NCBI GenBank assembly: GCA_944349635.1
Contig: CALVNH010000007.1
Location: 1-49,054, forward strand
Direction: 5' to 3'
Length of the DNA stretch: 49,054 nucleotides
Source of the DNA: an uncultured Clostridia bacterium
GTDB lineage: Bacteria > Bacillota > Clostridia > Christensenellales > CAG-917
The position numbers and the translations under genes are program-made. The first letter of the stretch is position 1. Each line of letters starts with the position of its first letter. The notes under the pieces were generated by a model that was given only the letters and a program-made list of their open reading frames with translations, ran no database searches and was not told the origin of the DNA. Of the stretch, positions 24,628 through 35,332 are shown piece after piece.

Positions 24628-24932
24628 ATCGCACCTCGCTTTTTTTTGTTTTTTATATCATATCCCCGAAAGAAAAATTTTTCCGTAACAAAGTCACACT
24701 TTGCAATCCTGCGGCAAATTCACTCCGCCAACACACTCGAAAAATCGGGTAAGACGCACTCGCCGAACCCAAAAGTATTCTATAAAATTCATTTTTGTAT
24801 TATACTTTTTGACGTTTTTGAGAATAGTTTTGTCTCTCGGAAGCCTCTGGAAGATATTTTGCTCCTTTTTGAAAACAATTAAAATTCCTCTCCCAAACGG
24901 CCTGTTTCGCATTTTCCGAAAGCGAAACAACA
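24628..24932. other. AT-rich intergenic region upstream of the thioredoxin operon
   Basis: About 300 bases with no supported gene. It must contain the promoter of the thioredoxin operon. A TATGATATAAA stretch around 24650-24665 (minus strand) is a plausible -10, but no good -35 is visible. Confidence 0.4.
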
Positions 24933-24963
24933 TAAAAAGCGCACGGACTATGTTCCGTGCGCT
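24933..24963 (-). terminator. Terminator of the nadD-yqeK-rsfS operon
   Basis: Perfect ten-base stem (24938-24947 with 24954-24963), six-base loop, and on the minus strand a run of U (24937-24933). It starts 24 bases after the rsfS stop. Confidence 0.9.
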
Positions 24964-24987
24964 TCCGGTTCGGCAAAGCATGCCGAA

Positions 24988-25341
24988 TCACTTCTTATCG
25001 GGATAGAAAGAGACGTTGTCACCGTCCGTCCAGAGTTTTTCCAGACAATAGAACATTCTGGTGTCGTCATTGAAGATATGGACAATTACGCTGCCGAAAT
25101 CCAGCACCGCCCACTTGCCCTCTCGCACTCCGTCGCTGCGCAACGCCTTGACTCCGTCGTCTTCCATCTTTTCTTCGACGTATTCCGCAAGCGCCTTGAC
25201 CTGCTTGTTGCTCCTTGCCGTGCAGATGACGAAATAATCCGCGACGACGGTGAGGTGTGCCACGTTCAGCACCGTGATGTCGACGGCCTTTCTTTCGTCG
25301 AGTTCTTTGCATATTGCGTCTTTGATTTCTTCGGGATTCAT
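24988..25341 (-). CDS. rsfS: Ribosomal silencing factor RsfS
   Basis: 117 residues of the Iojap/RsfS family: KAVDITVLNVAHLTVVADYFVICTARSNKQVKALAEYVEEK and GKWAVLDFGSVIVHIFNDDTRMFYCLEKLW. RsfS binds ribosomal protein L14 and blocks subunit joining when nutrients are low. It follows nadD-yqeK by 33 bases, the usual Firmicutes order. Confidence 0.95.
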   Translation of the reverse strand: MNPEEIKDAICKELDERKAVDITVLNVAHLTVVADYFVICTARSNKQVKALAEYVEEKMEDDGVKALRSDGVREGKWAVLDFGSVIVHIFNDDTRMFYCLEKLWTDGDNVSFYPDKK

Positions 25342-25374
25342 TTAAACTCCTTTTCGCGGATGACCGCGTTGTTT

Positions 25375-26487
25375 TCATAAATAGTATTTTGCCGCCTCTT
25401 CCGTCAACGGATACACTCCCCTGCCTTTTGCCTTCACTTTTTCGAAGGTGTAACGCAGAAGTTCACAAAAGCCGTTCTCGAAATCTGCGTCCACAAGCGC
25501 TCTGTAATAAGGCATCGGCGCGTACTCTCTGTCGTACGAGGTGCTGTCCGCTGTGTAAATAAGTTTTTCAAGCAATGTCATTCCGGGCTTTGCCGTCGTG
25601 TGGTAACGGATTGCGTCGAGAATTTCGCTGTCGGTCACGCCGAAATCCCTTCTTGCCTTTTCCGCGCCCAGAAACTGATGCAACACCGGAGTGCCTATGC
25701 TGTCGGACGGCACGTCGAGTCCGTCCACAGAAGGACGTTCCTTGGCGTTGTCGTGCAAAAGCGCCGCCAGAAACACTTTTTTGAAATTTTGTTTCAGGTT
25801 GTGTGCGGAATTCAAATCCACGGCTCTGAAAAGCGCCGCCTTGCTGTGCTCGTAAAGTTCGGAGCTTTCGAAGCGTTTGACCTTTTCCACGGTTTCGAGA
25901 TACTCGGCAAACAAACCGTCCTGCCTAATTATATCCGCCACGGCGGCAGGAATGTCGTCGGAACTTTCCCCGAGAAGCAACGTCGCTTTTATTCTTCCGG
26001 AGGAAACCTCTTTCCCCACATACCGCAACACGCGTAGTTCCCCGCCGAAACGGCGTTCAGTTTCGCGGGCAAGCGGTTCCGCCCCCGCAAAGCCCTCTCT
26101 TTCGCACACCAGAACGGGACAAACCGCCAGTATGTCGGAGGGATTGCGCCAGGTATCGAAATATTGCAGACTGTCTCCGCCTATGAGATAGGCAATGTCG
26201 CCGTACTTCTTTTTCATCAGAGGAAGCAGAAAACTTGCGTAATTGTCCTTTCCCCTTGTCTTTTCCTCTTCGTCGACGATGACGTTGTCCGCCACGTCGC
26301 AAAATGCCGCTTTGGCGAGTTTCACCCGCTCTTCGAAGCTCAAAAAGCCCGCGCTTTTGTGAGGCGGAACGAAAGTCGGCAGTATCACAACTCTTTCCGC
26401 GCCCGTTTCGCGGACAGCTTCGCGCACCATATTCACGTGTTCGGAATGCGGAGGGTCGAACGCACCTCCGAAAATTATCGTCTGCAT
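25375..26487 (-). CDS. nadD: NadD-YqeK fusion: nicotinate-nucleotide adenylyltransferase / HD-domain phosphohydrolase
   Basis: 370 residues. Residues 1-195 are NadD: GGAFDPPHSEH (the nucleotidyltransferase H-x-G-H motif is changed to HSEH), LPTFVPPHK, LIGGDSLQYF and the SSGRIK equivalent of SSTxIR. It adenylates nicotinate mononucleotide for NAD synthesis. Residues about 204-370 are YqeK: HSKAALFRAV and AALLHDNAKE with the HD metal site, and IRYHTTAKPGM, a family known to cleave Ap4A symmetrically. There is no Shine-Dalgarno site. The -10 box ends six bases before the ATG, so the message is probably leaderless. Confidence 0.92.
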   Translation of the reverse strand: MQTIIFGGAFDPPHSEHVNMVREAVRETGAERVVILPTFVPPHKSAGFLSFEERVKLAKAAFCDVADNVIVDEEEKTRGKDNYASFLLPLMKKKYGDIAYLIGGDSLQYFDTWRNPSDILAVCPVLVCEREGFAGAEPLARETERRFGGELRVLRYVGKEVSSGRIKATLLLGESSDDIPAAVADIIRQDGLFAEYLETVEKVKRFESSELYEHSKAALFRAVDLNSAHNLKQNFKKVFLAALLHDNAKERPSVDGLDVPSDSIGTPVLHQFLGAEKARRDFGVTDSEILDAIRYHTTAKPGMTLLEKLIYTADSTSYDREYAPMPYYRALVDADFENGFCELLRYTFEKVKAKGRGVYPLTEEAAKYYL

Positions 26488-26493
26488 AATTTT

Positions 26494-26521
26494 ATTATAT
26501 CATTCGGCACGGAAATTTCAA
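26494..26521 (-). promoter_or_regulatory. Promoter of nadD-yqeK, placed for a leaderless transcript
   Basis: TTGAAA (26521-26516), 16-base spacer, extended -10 TGATATAAT (hexamer 26499-26494). Counting seven bases on from the hexamer puts +1 on the A of the nadD ATG at 26487. Confidence 0.7.
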
Positions 26522-26604
26522 TACGGGCGCAGGAAATTCCGTCAATCCTCAACGCGTTTCAGTTTTGCCGCATAAAATCCGTGCGCGGCGGCAACAATCC
26601 GTTT

Positions 26605-27558
26605 ATGGCGCGCACGTTGGATTACGTCTCTTTCACTGTGATTGTCTTTTTGCTGACCCTGGTATGGTCGGGAATCCTGTTTGCGGAATGGGTACCCGCC
26701 ATAATTTTTTCCGTTGCGTTCGCTCTCATAAGCGCCGTAACTTTGCATTACATAACAAAAGGCAGAGAGCGACCTTATTCACCTGACCGTCTGGCAACGG
26801 AGTTCGGCGTGAGAGGTCCACTGTATCTCATAAACTTGCTCAAAAGCACCCTGAAAGGAGCGCCGCCCGAAAGCGGCGCAAACTACATTATTCTCGAAGA
26901 CTGCATCCTGTTTGCGGCGTTCAAATTCGGGCAACTCACCGTGAACGACTTGAACGGGTTGCTCACCACCGCCGTTTCGCACGACAGAAAAACCGTTTAC
27001 GTCATGACGCGCGGAATCGAACGCAAAGCCTTTTTCCTTTTGCAGTTTTACGACGTGCGCGTCCGCATTGTCAGAATACGCGCTCTGTACAGGTATCTGA
27101 AAAAGCACGACGCGCTCCCCGAACTGAAACCCGTCAAACGCAAGTTTTCGCCTGCGGCTCTGGTAGACGCCGTGCTGCAACGCTCAAACCTCAAAAATTA
27201 TCTATTCTCGGGATGCATACTCGTTGCCGTGGCGTTTCTCACGCCGCTCAAAATTTATTATCTGGTGCTGGGAAGCGTGTCTTTGGTGCTGGCTCTTTTG
27301 ACATTGACGCCTCTCGGAAGAGGAAGCGGAGGCGGCGACAAATTTTTCGAGAAACTGGAAAACGCGCCCTGCGCGAAAAACTTCGACGAAAGCGACGACG
27401 ATTCTGTCTCGGAAGAATCAACAGACACCGCAACTCCGTCCGCAGCCGAAAAGCCCGACGACAGAAACACGGCATCGGACACGCATACCCCCGTGCAAGA
27501 CGACGAAAAAGCAACTCACGATGACAGCACCTCCGAAGCGCCGAACGACGGGCCTTAA
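26605..27558 (+). CDS. Membrane protein of unknown function with acidic tail
   Basis: 317 residues. Two hydrophobic helices near the N-terminus (about 9-28 and 30-50) are followed by a soluble domain (about 60-185, with ANYIILEDCILFAAFKFGQL). A second hydrophobic pair sits near 205-240. The last ~80 residues are a low-complexity Asp/Glu/Ser/Thr tail. I recognise no family. The start is uncertain because no clear Shine-Dalgarno site is present; GTG 26581 is an alternative. It lies on the opposite strand between nadD-yqeK and obgE, which are usually neighbours. Confidence 0.65.
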   Translation: MARTLDYVSFTVIVFLLTLVWSGILFAEWVPAIIFSVAFALISAVTLHYITKGRERPYSPDRLATEFGVRGPLYLINLLKSTLKGAPPESGANYIILEDCILFAAFKFGQLTVNDLNGLLTTAVSHDRKTVYVMTRGIERKAFFLLQFYDVRVRIVRIRALYRYLKKHDALPELKPVKRKFSPAALVDAVLQRSNLKNYLFSGCILVAVAFLTPLKIYYLVLGSVSLVLALLTLTPLGRGSGGGDKFFEKLENAPCAKNFDESDDDSVSEESTDTATPSAAEKPDDRNTASDTHTPVQDDEKATHDDSTSEAPNDGP

Positions 27559-27664
27559 ACAAAGCGCTCGTTTCCTGTCTTCGTCATACACGGTCGCGTG
27601 CGGCTCTTTCGCCGTCGACACCGCTCGGAGTTCCTTTTCGCGAACGGCGAACGCGCACGCTTCA

Positions 27665-27688
27665 TAAAAAAGGACGGACAATCCGTCC
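27665..27688 (-). terminator. Terminator after obgE
   Basis: Seven-base stem (27672-27678 with 27682-27688), three-base loop, then six or so U on the minus strand. It ends the nth-nfnA-nfnB-obgE transcript. Confidence 0.85.
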
Positions 27689-27735
27689 GTCCCCGTTTGA
27701 TTACTTCGCCGAAGAACAACAACTTCGCGGACAAA

Positions 27736-30454
<2,719 letters not shown>

Positions 30455-30458
<4 letters not shown>

Positions 30459-31291
30459 TTTGCCGTCCCCCTCAGTCTGCAAACGTGTTCTTTCTCGGCC
30501 TCGCGATACATGACGGCGCGGGAAGCCGCTTCGTCGAAATCGACTTCGTGTCCGTCGAATTCAGGACCGTCGATGCAGGCGTAACGGATTTTCCCGCCCA
30601 CGGTGATTCTGCAACAGCCGCACATTCCCGTGCCGTCCACCATAAGCGAGTTCATGCTCACCACGGTATGAACGCCGAATTCGCGTGTCACGTTGCACAC
30701 CGCTCTCATCATACCGAGAGGACCGACGGCAAACACCGCGTCGTAACCGACGCCCTTTTCCAGAAGTTCGCGCACTATATCGGTGACAAACCCCTTTCTG
30801 CCGCTGGACCCGTCGTCGGTGATGAGATGAAAATTCTTGCAATACTTCCTGAACTCTTCTTCGTACATGACGAGGGACACGTTTCTCGCACCGAGCACGA
30901 CATCCGCCGCGCGGTTTTCCGAAAACAGCTGCTTAGCCTGCGGATAAATCACCGCCGCGCCTATTCCGCCGCCGACAAGCAGTATACGCTTGTATGCGGA
31001 CAAATCCGTCGGATTCCCCAAAGGTCCGACAAAATCGGCAAGCCTGTCGCCGACTTTCGTTTCGGCAAGTTTCATCGTTGTGTAGCCCACTTCCTGCACG
31101 AGAATGGACACCGTGCCGACGGCGCGGTCGTAATCGCAAACCGTGAACGGCACTCTCTCTCCGTCGTCGTCGACGCGGAGAATGACGAACTGTCCCGCAA
31201 GACAGTGTCTTGCCACGGACGGAGCATAAACGACATACTCGTTCACGCGATCGGCAAGCGTTCTTTTAGACACAATCTCGTATTTTTCCAT
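30455..31291 (-). CDS. nfnA: NADH-dependent reduced ferredoxin:NADP+ oxidoreductase, small subunit
   Basis: 278 residues related to dihydroorotate dehydrogenase electron-transfer subunits: an FAD-binding barrel (about 1-95), an NAD-binding LLVGGGIGAAVIYPQAK, and a [2Fe-2S] site with GMCGCCRITVGGKIRYACIDGPEFDG. It partners NfnB. The start Met follows the nth stop directly, with little Shine-Dalgarno, so translation is probably coupled. It is in the operon nth-nfnA-nfnB-obgE. Confidence 0.92.
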
Positions 31292-31292
31292 A

Positions 31293-31943
31293 TCAAACCG
31301 TTTTCGGCGACGGACTTTCCGTGCCGTGTTCTTTTCGGTATTTGCAATTATCCGCAAGCAGGCAACCCGCACAATCCGGTCTTTGCGCATGGCAGACGTA
31401 TCTGCCGTGAAAAATCAGCAAATGATGCAGGCTGTTCCACAGCGAAGAATCAAACTCCGCCATAAGCTGTTTTTCCGTTTCTTCGGGGGTTTTCGCGTTG
31501 ACCAGTCCTATTCTGTTGGAAACCCTGAAAACATGAGTATCCACGGCGATTGCGTCCCCGCCGTACGCCACGGCATAAACCACGTTTGCGGTCTTTCTTC
31601 CCACGCCGCGGAGTTTCATGAGTTCCTCGCGCGTTTCGGGCATTTTGCCCATCTCGACTATGCTCTGCGACGCCTCCTTGATGGCGCGCGCCTTGTTGTG
31701 ATAGAACCCGCAAGAAAAAATCAGTCTTTCAAGTTTCTCCGTCGGCATGGCGACAAACTGTTCCGGCGTATTCGCTTCCCGAAAGAGCGCGGGTGTTATC
31801 ATGTTCACCCTTTTGTCGGTGCACTGAGCGGACAGAATAACCGCGACAAGCAACTCGAAAGGCGAAGCGAAATTCAGTTCGCAGGCGGCGTCGGGGTGCA
31901 TTTTTTTCAAGGTCTCGTAGACATGCAGGAAGAAATCTTTCAC
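31293..31943 (-). CDS. nth: Endonuclease III
   Basis: 216 residues from GTG 31943. Helix-hairpin-helix LRGVGRKTANVV with the catalytic Lys, the catalytic Asp in VDTHVFRVSNRIGL, and a C-terminal [4Fe-4S] cluster (C-x6-C-x2-C-x5-C). It excises oxidised pyrimidines and cuts abasic sites. A TTG at 31961 would lengthen it by six residues but lies upstream of the -10 box. GTG 31943 coincides with the predicted transcription start, so a leaderless message is likely. No Shine-Dalgarno site is present for either. Confidence 0.93.
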   Translation of the reverse strand: MKDFFLHVYETLKKMHPDAACELNFASPFELLVAVILSAQCTDKRVNMITPALFREANTPEQFVAMPTEKLERLIFSCGFYHNKARAIKEASQSIVEMGKMPETREELMKLRGVGRKTANVVYAVAYGGDAIAVDTHVFRVSNRIGLVNAKTPEETEKQLMAEFDSSLWNSLHHLLIFHGRYVCHAQRPDCAGCLLADNCKYRKEHGTESPSPKTV

Positions 31944-31949
31944 GCGGAT

Positions 31950-31978
31950 ATTATGGCACAATTATCCGCGGCTGGCAA
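31950..31978 (-). promoter_or_regulatory. Promoter of nth, placed for a leaderless transcript
   Basis: TTGCCA (31978-31973), 17-base spacer, extended -10 TGCCATAAT (hexamer 31955-31950). The predicted +1 is the G of GTG 31943. The geometry is the same as for nadD. Confidence 0.65.
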
Positions 31979-32043
31979 CTCTTTGGAGGGCTTTCGGCGC
32001 GCACGCGCGTTTTTTGCGTGCGCGTGCCCTCCGCGCGGAGCGT

Positions 32044-32298
32044 TCAGGCGTTCATACGACGCGCGGAACCGTTTTCCGCGAAATAAAAAAATCCGATGGC
32101 GGACGCGAGGCGCGACCTTTCCAGAACTATTTTTACCTGTTGCAGATTTTTTGCCAACAGTTTTACCGACAGTCCGCAACCTACCCCGGCGGACGACGGA
32201 GTGTTGATAATCCGCGCTGGAATTCTGTACGTTGTCAGCTCCTCGTAGAACCGCATTGCGTCGGAGCGCGAACGGAACGCAATAAAAAACTCCCTCAT
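32044..32298 (-). CDS. DUF3343 protein (putative sulfur/selenium carrier-like)
   Basis: 84 residues: MREFFIAFRSRSDAMRFYEELTTYRIPARIINTPSSAGVGCGLSVKL is the DUF3343 pattern, with the conserved Cys in VGCGLSVK. The family is often next to cysteine desulfurases and proposed to carry sulfur or selenium; no biochemical proof is known to me. ATG 32298 follows GGAGGGAAAC, so the longer frame to 32367 is rejected. It is divergent from a cysteine desulfurase gene 133 bases away. Confidence 0.85.
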   Translation of the reverse strand: MREFFIAFRSRSDAMRFYEELTTYRIPARIINTPSSAGVGCGLSVKLLAKNLQQVKIVLERSRLASAIGFFYFAENGSARRMNA

Positions 32299-32430
32299 GT
32301 TTCCCTCCGAATATTGTATGTATCCGTCCGCTAATATACAATATTGCCGCAAAATTTCTTTTGACACCGAAAAACCTCAATCGGATATCAACCGTACCTC
32401 CGCTTTCATATCATAATTAGCGGAGGGACT

Positions 32431-33558
32431 ATGATATATTTCGACAATGCGGCGACGTCCGCCTTCAAACCGAAAGGAGTTGCGGAAGTTCTGCAATACG
32501 ACCTTGCCCATTCCGCCAACAGCGGAAGAAGCGGGCACAAATACGCTTTGGACGCGGCAATGAAAATAGAGGATTGCCGACGGTTTCTTTCCGCCGCTCT
32601 CGACGCTCCCGAGCAGGAGTACTGCGTGGCTTTCACGAAGAATTGCACGGAAGCACTTAACCTGGGGATTTTCGGCTTTCTGCGGGAAGGAATGCGCGTT
32701 GTGACAACGGCTTTCGACCACAATTCGGTGCTGCGTCCGCTATTCGAGCTGGAAAAACGAGGAAAAATCGAGCTTATGGTCGTGCAACCCTCCGAAAAAT
32801 GCAAAATCCTCCCCGAACATCTGGACCGCGCAATGGAAAACGCCGATTTCTGCGCCGTGAACGCCGTGTCCAACGTGACGGGCGCACGGTTGAATCTAGC
32901 AGAACTGTCCAAATCGGCAAAGCGTTACGGCATTGTGACGCTGGTGGACGGAGCGCAGGCAGTTCCCTATGCCGACATTTCCATGAAAAAACTGGGATTC
33001 GATATGCTGGCGGCACCCGGACACAAAGGCTTGCACGGACCGCAAGGCACGGGATTTCTCATTTTCAGGCGCGACCTGCGCCTGCAACCCCTGCTAATGG
33101 GCGGCACGGGTACGGCGTCGGACAGCACTCTGCAACCTACCGAACCGCCCGAAGCCCTGGAAGCGGGTACGCTGTTCGCGGGAGGAATAGCAGCCCTGCA
33201 CGAGGGCGCGAAATGGAGTTTTGCCAACAGAGAAAAAATCACCGCACACGTTAGCAGACTGGCGGCCGAACTCATTGAGTATCTGAAAGTGCTGGGAGCC
33301 GAAATATACACCGACGACCCTGTTGCGGGCGTGGTGTCTTTCAATCTGAAAGGCAAAGACAGTTCTTTTGTCGCAGACGCACTCGCTCAAAGGGACTTTG
33401 CCGTGAGAAGCGGTCTTCATTGCGCACCCCTGGTGCACGAATGGCTGAAAACCACGAAAAGAGGCGCTGTACGCGCAAGTCTGGGCGCGGAAAACACGGA
33501 AAAGGAAATTTACCGTTTCGTGGCGGAACTTGAAAGAATCAACGCCGCAAAGCCCTAA
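32431..33558 (+). CDS. Cysteine desulfurase-like PLP enzyme (class V aminotransferase fold)
   Basis: 375 residues: YFDNAATSAFKP at the N-terminus, FTKNCTEALNLG, DGAQAVPYADI, the PLP lysine in APGHKGLHGPQGTGFL and a Cys in RSGLHCAPLVHEWL at the place of the persulfide cysteine of SufS-type enzymes. It probably removes sulfur from cysteine. CGGAGG precedes the ATG. TTGACA at 32361 may be its -35, but its -10 is ambiguous. The divergent DUF3343 gene may encode the sulfur acceptor. Confidence 0.88.
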   Translation: MIYFDNAATSAFKPKGVAEVLQYDLAHSANSGRSGHKYALDAAMKIEDCRRFLSAALDAPEQEYCVAFTKNCTEALNLGIFGFLREGMRVVTTAFDHNSVLRPLFELEKRGKIELMVVQPSEKCKILPEHLDRAMENADFCAVNAVSNVTGARLNLAELSKSAKRYGIVTLVDGAQAVPYADISMKKLGFDMLAAPGHKGLHGPQGTGFLIFRRDLRLQPLLMGGTGTASDSTLQPTEPPEALEAGTLFAGGIAALHEGAKWSFANREKITAHVSRLAAELIEYLKVLGAEIYTDDPVAGVVSFNLKGKDSSFVADALAQRDFAVRSGLHCAPLVHEWLKTTKRGAVRASLGAENTEKEIYRFVAELERINAAKP

Positions 33559-33617
33559 ACAAACAAAACCGACGTCAAATCAAAACAACCGTTTAGATAA
33601 TCGAAAACGGCATAAAA

Positions 33618-33640
33618 TAAAGGCGCTTCACGCGCCTTTA
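33618..33640. terminator. Terminator shared by the desulfurase and subtilase genes
   Basis: Perfect nine-base stem (33618-33626 with 33632-33640) and five-base loop, flanked by A/T-rich tails. It overlaps the stop codon of the minus-strand protease and lies about 60 bases after the desulfurase stop. Confidence 0.75.
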
Positions 33641-34822
33641 TCTTTCCATTGAAAACACCTTGATTCCCCGCACGTCCGCGCAAGCTCTTATCAGCATTTG
33701 CTTCGCTTCGCGCGGGGTAAGCCGCCTGAAACGCTCGTGCAACAGACAGCACGCACCCGCAACGTACGGTGCGGAAACGGAAGTCCCGGACATAACGGAA
33801 TAGGTTCCTCCCGCGTCCACGCCTCTGATTTTGACACCGGGTGCATAAAGGTCGGGTCTGAATACACCCTGATAAACTCCGCTTGATGAAAACTCCGCCG
33901 GATTCAAATCGTCGTCGACCGCTCCCACTGTTATGACTTCGGCGCTCACCCCAGGAGATTTCAACCCGCCCGCTCCGCTGTTTCCCGCGGCACACACCAC
34001 GGTAAGTCCGCTGCGCGACAACATCTCCGCACCGAGTTTCAACGGGTCTGCCCTTGCCACGGGGTCCGCGCCGAAACTCATGCACACCACCTTGACGCCG
34101 AGTTCCTCTGCGTGTTCGTAAAGCCACTGCATGCCTTCCAGTATTTTAAAGGTTCCCGTCTCTCCCGACGCGGAAATCACTTTGAGCCCGACGATTTCGG
34201 CACAAGGCGCCACGCCCTTGATTTTATTTGCCGAAAGCACTCCGTTGCCCGCGGCCACTCCCGCAACAAAGGTGCCGTGACCGTTGTCGTCGTAGGCAAA
34301 CTCCTTGCCTCCGACAAGGTCCTTGAACACTTTTATTCTGTCCTTGGGCACGCATATATCCGTGTGCGGAGATACGCCCGTATCCATCACGCACAACGTC
34401 ACTCCGGCTCCCGTGAGTTCGTTGGCTCGACCGAAAATTTCCGCGTACACGGAGTTTTCGTCCGTGCTTGCGCCAATTCGCGAGGATAAATCGTTTGTGT
34501 TTCCGCTCTCGGCCCGGTGAACGCGTGCGCTTTCCTCATCCTTTGCGGGAAACGTCCGCTCCGTTCGACGAACTCCGTCCAGTGCGCTGACCCGGCCTTG
34601 CGCGGTGACACACTCCACTTCCTGCATTGCCGCAAGCCTGTTCACCTCATTTCTGTTGCAACGTATCCCCAAAGCGTTTATGAAAGGGAAAGCGGCAACG
34701 ACGTCGAAGCGCCGTGCAACGTAACCGAGTTGCGCGGGCGTACGTACTCTGACCACCGCATAAGCGTTGGATTCAACGCATAATGCATTGACGAGACTGT
34801 TGTCTATTTTAGGCATACTCAT
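33638..34822 (-). CDS. Subtilisin-family (S8) serine protease, intracellular type
   Basis: 394 residues without a signal peptide. The catalytic triad is complete: Asp147 (VMDTGVSPHTD), His182 (NGHGTFVAG) and Ser348 (SGTSVSAPYVAG), with the oxyanion Asn281 (AAGNSGAGG). The first ~100 residues look like an inhibitor/propeptide domain. This resembles cytoplasmic AprX-like subtilases more than secreted ones. Its ATG overlaps the stop of the upstream repeat protein gene (ATGA), so the two are co-translated. That partner may be substrate, inhibitor or scaffold. The start MSMPKID is the only one that fits. Confidence 0.92.
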   Translation of the reverse strand: MSMPKIDNSLVNALCVESNAYAVVRVRTPAQLGYVARRFDVVAAFPFINALGIRCNRNEVNRLAAMQEVECVTAQGRVSALDGVRRTERTFPAKDEESARVHRAESGNTNDLSSRIGASTDENSVYAEIFGRANELTGAGVTLCVMDTGVSPHTDICVPKDRIKVFKDLVGGKEFAYDDNGHGTFVAGVAAGNGVLSANKIKGVAPCAEIVGLKVISASGETGTFKILEGMQWLYEHAEELGVKVVCMSFGADPVARADPLKLGAEMLSRSGLTVVCAAGNSGAGGLKSPGVSAEVITVGAVDDDLNPAEFSSSGVYQGVFRPDLYAPGVKIRGVDAGGTYSVMSGTSVSAPYVAGACCLLHERFRRLTPREAKQMLIRACADVRGIKVFSMER

Positions 34823-35274
34823 CTTCCCGCCAACATTTTAATGAGTTCGCGCATACGCGCAACCTGCTCTGCCGACATAAACGGTGCGGCGCGGTTGCAG
34901 AACTCGTTGAGTTCGGCGACGTCCAGTCTGCCGTCGGCGCGCAGCTCCGCCGCCTGCGACAGCAACTCCGACATCAAGTCGTCGCGGCTCATATTGCCGT
35001 ATCGCGCGATTTTTTCGTTCAAATCCTGCGACACGTCGCCGAACGAGTTGCCGTTGCGGTTGCAGCTCCCGTATGAAGAATCGTATGCACCGTACTGCGC
35101 ACCGTACTGCGCACCGTACTGCGCACCGTACTGCTTGCCCGCATCGAAGCCGTTAAAGTCTTGCGAAGAAGCGCGACCTTCGTCCTCGGACGTTCTCCTT
35201 CCGAAGCCGTATGTACCTCCGCCGTTCTTTCCGTCCGAACCGTAATCTCCGTAATTGCCGAAACCGTAACCCAT
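34819..35274 (-). CDS. Small Gly/Tyr-rich protein with QYGA repeats and helical C-terminus
   Basis: 151 residues. Residues 1-70 are low complexity (Gly, Tyr, Asp, Ser) and include four exact tandem QYGA units. About residues 85-151 form a charged helical domain (EKIARYGNMSRDDLMSELLSQAAELRADG, then EQVARMRELIKMLAG). ATG 35274 follows GGAGGATTT; the frame extends further upstream without such a site. It is translationally coupled to the subtilase and divergent from a second low-complexity protein. I know no named family. A role in spore or cell-surface assembly is a guess. Confidence 0.75.
   Translation of the reverse strand: MGYGFGNYGDYGSDGKNGGGTYGFGRRTSEDEGRASSQDFNGFDAGKQYGAQYGAQYGAQYGAYDSSYGSCNRNGNSFGDVSQDLNEKIARYGNMSRDDLMSELLSQAAELRADGRLDVAELNEFCNRAAPFMSAEQVARMRELIKMLAGR
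35087..35134 (-). repeat. Four exact 12-bp tandem repeats inside the small protein gene
   Basis: Four copies of GCACCGTACTGC at 35087-35098, 35099-35110, 35111-35122 and 35123-35134 encode QYGA on the minus strand. Exact identity at the DNA level suggests recent slippage expansion; copy number may vary between strains in four-residue steps without a frameshift. Confidence 0.95.
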
Positions 35275-35332
35275 AAATCCTCCGTCACAATCATAATATG
35301 CCGGCATATATTGAAGGTGCGTGAGGTGAATT

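Noticed and set aside
35087-35134. Tandem 12-bp units as a CRISPR or regulatory iteron array
   Set aside because: There are no spacers, the period is a multiple of three, and the units encode QYGA in a supported gene.
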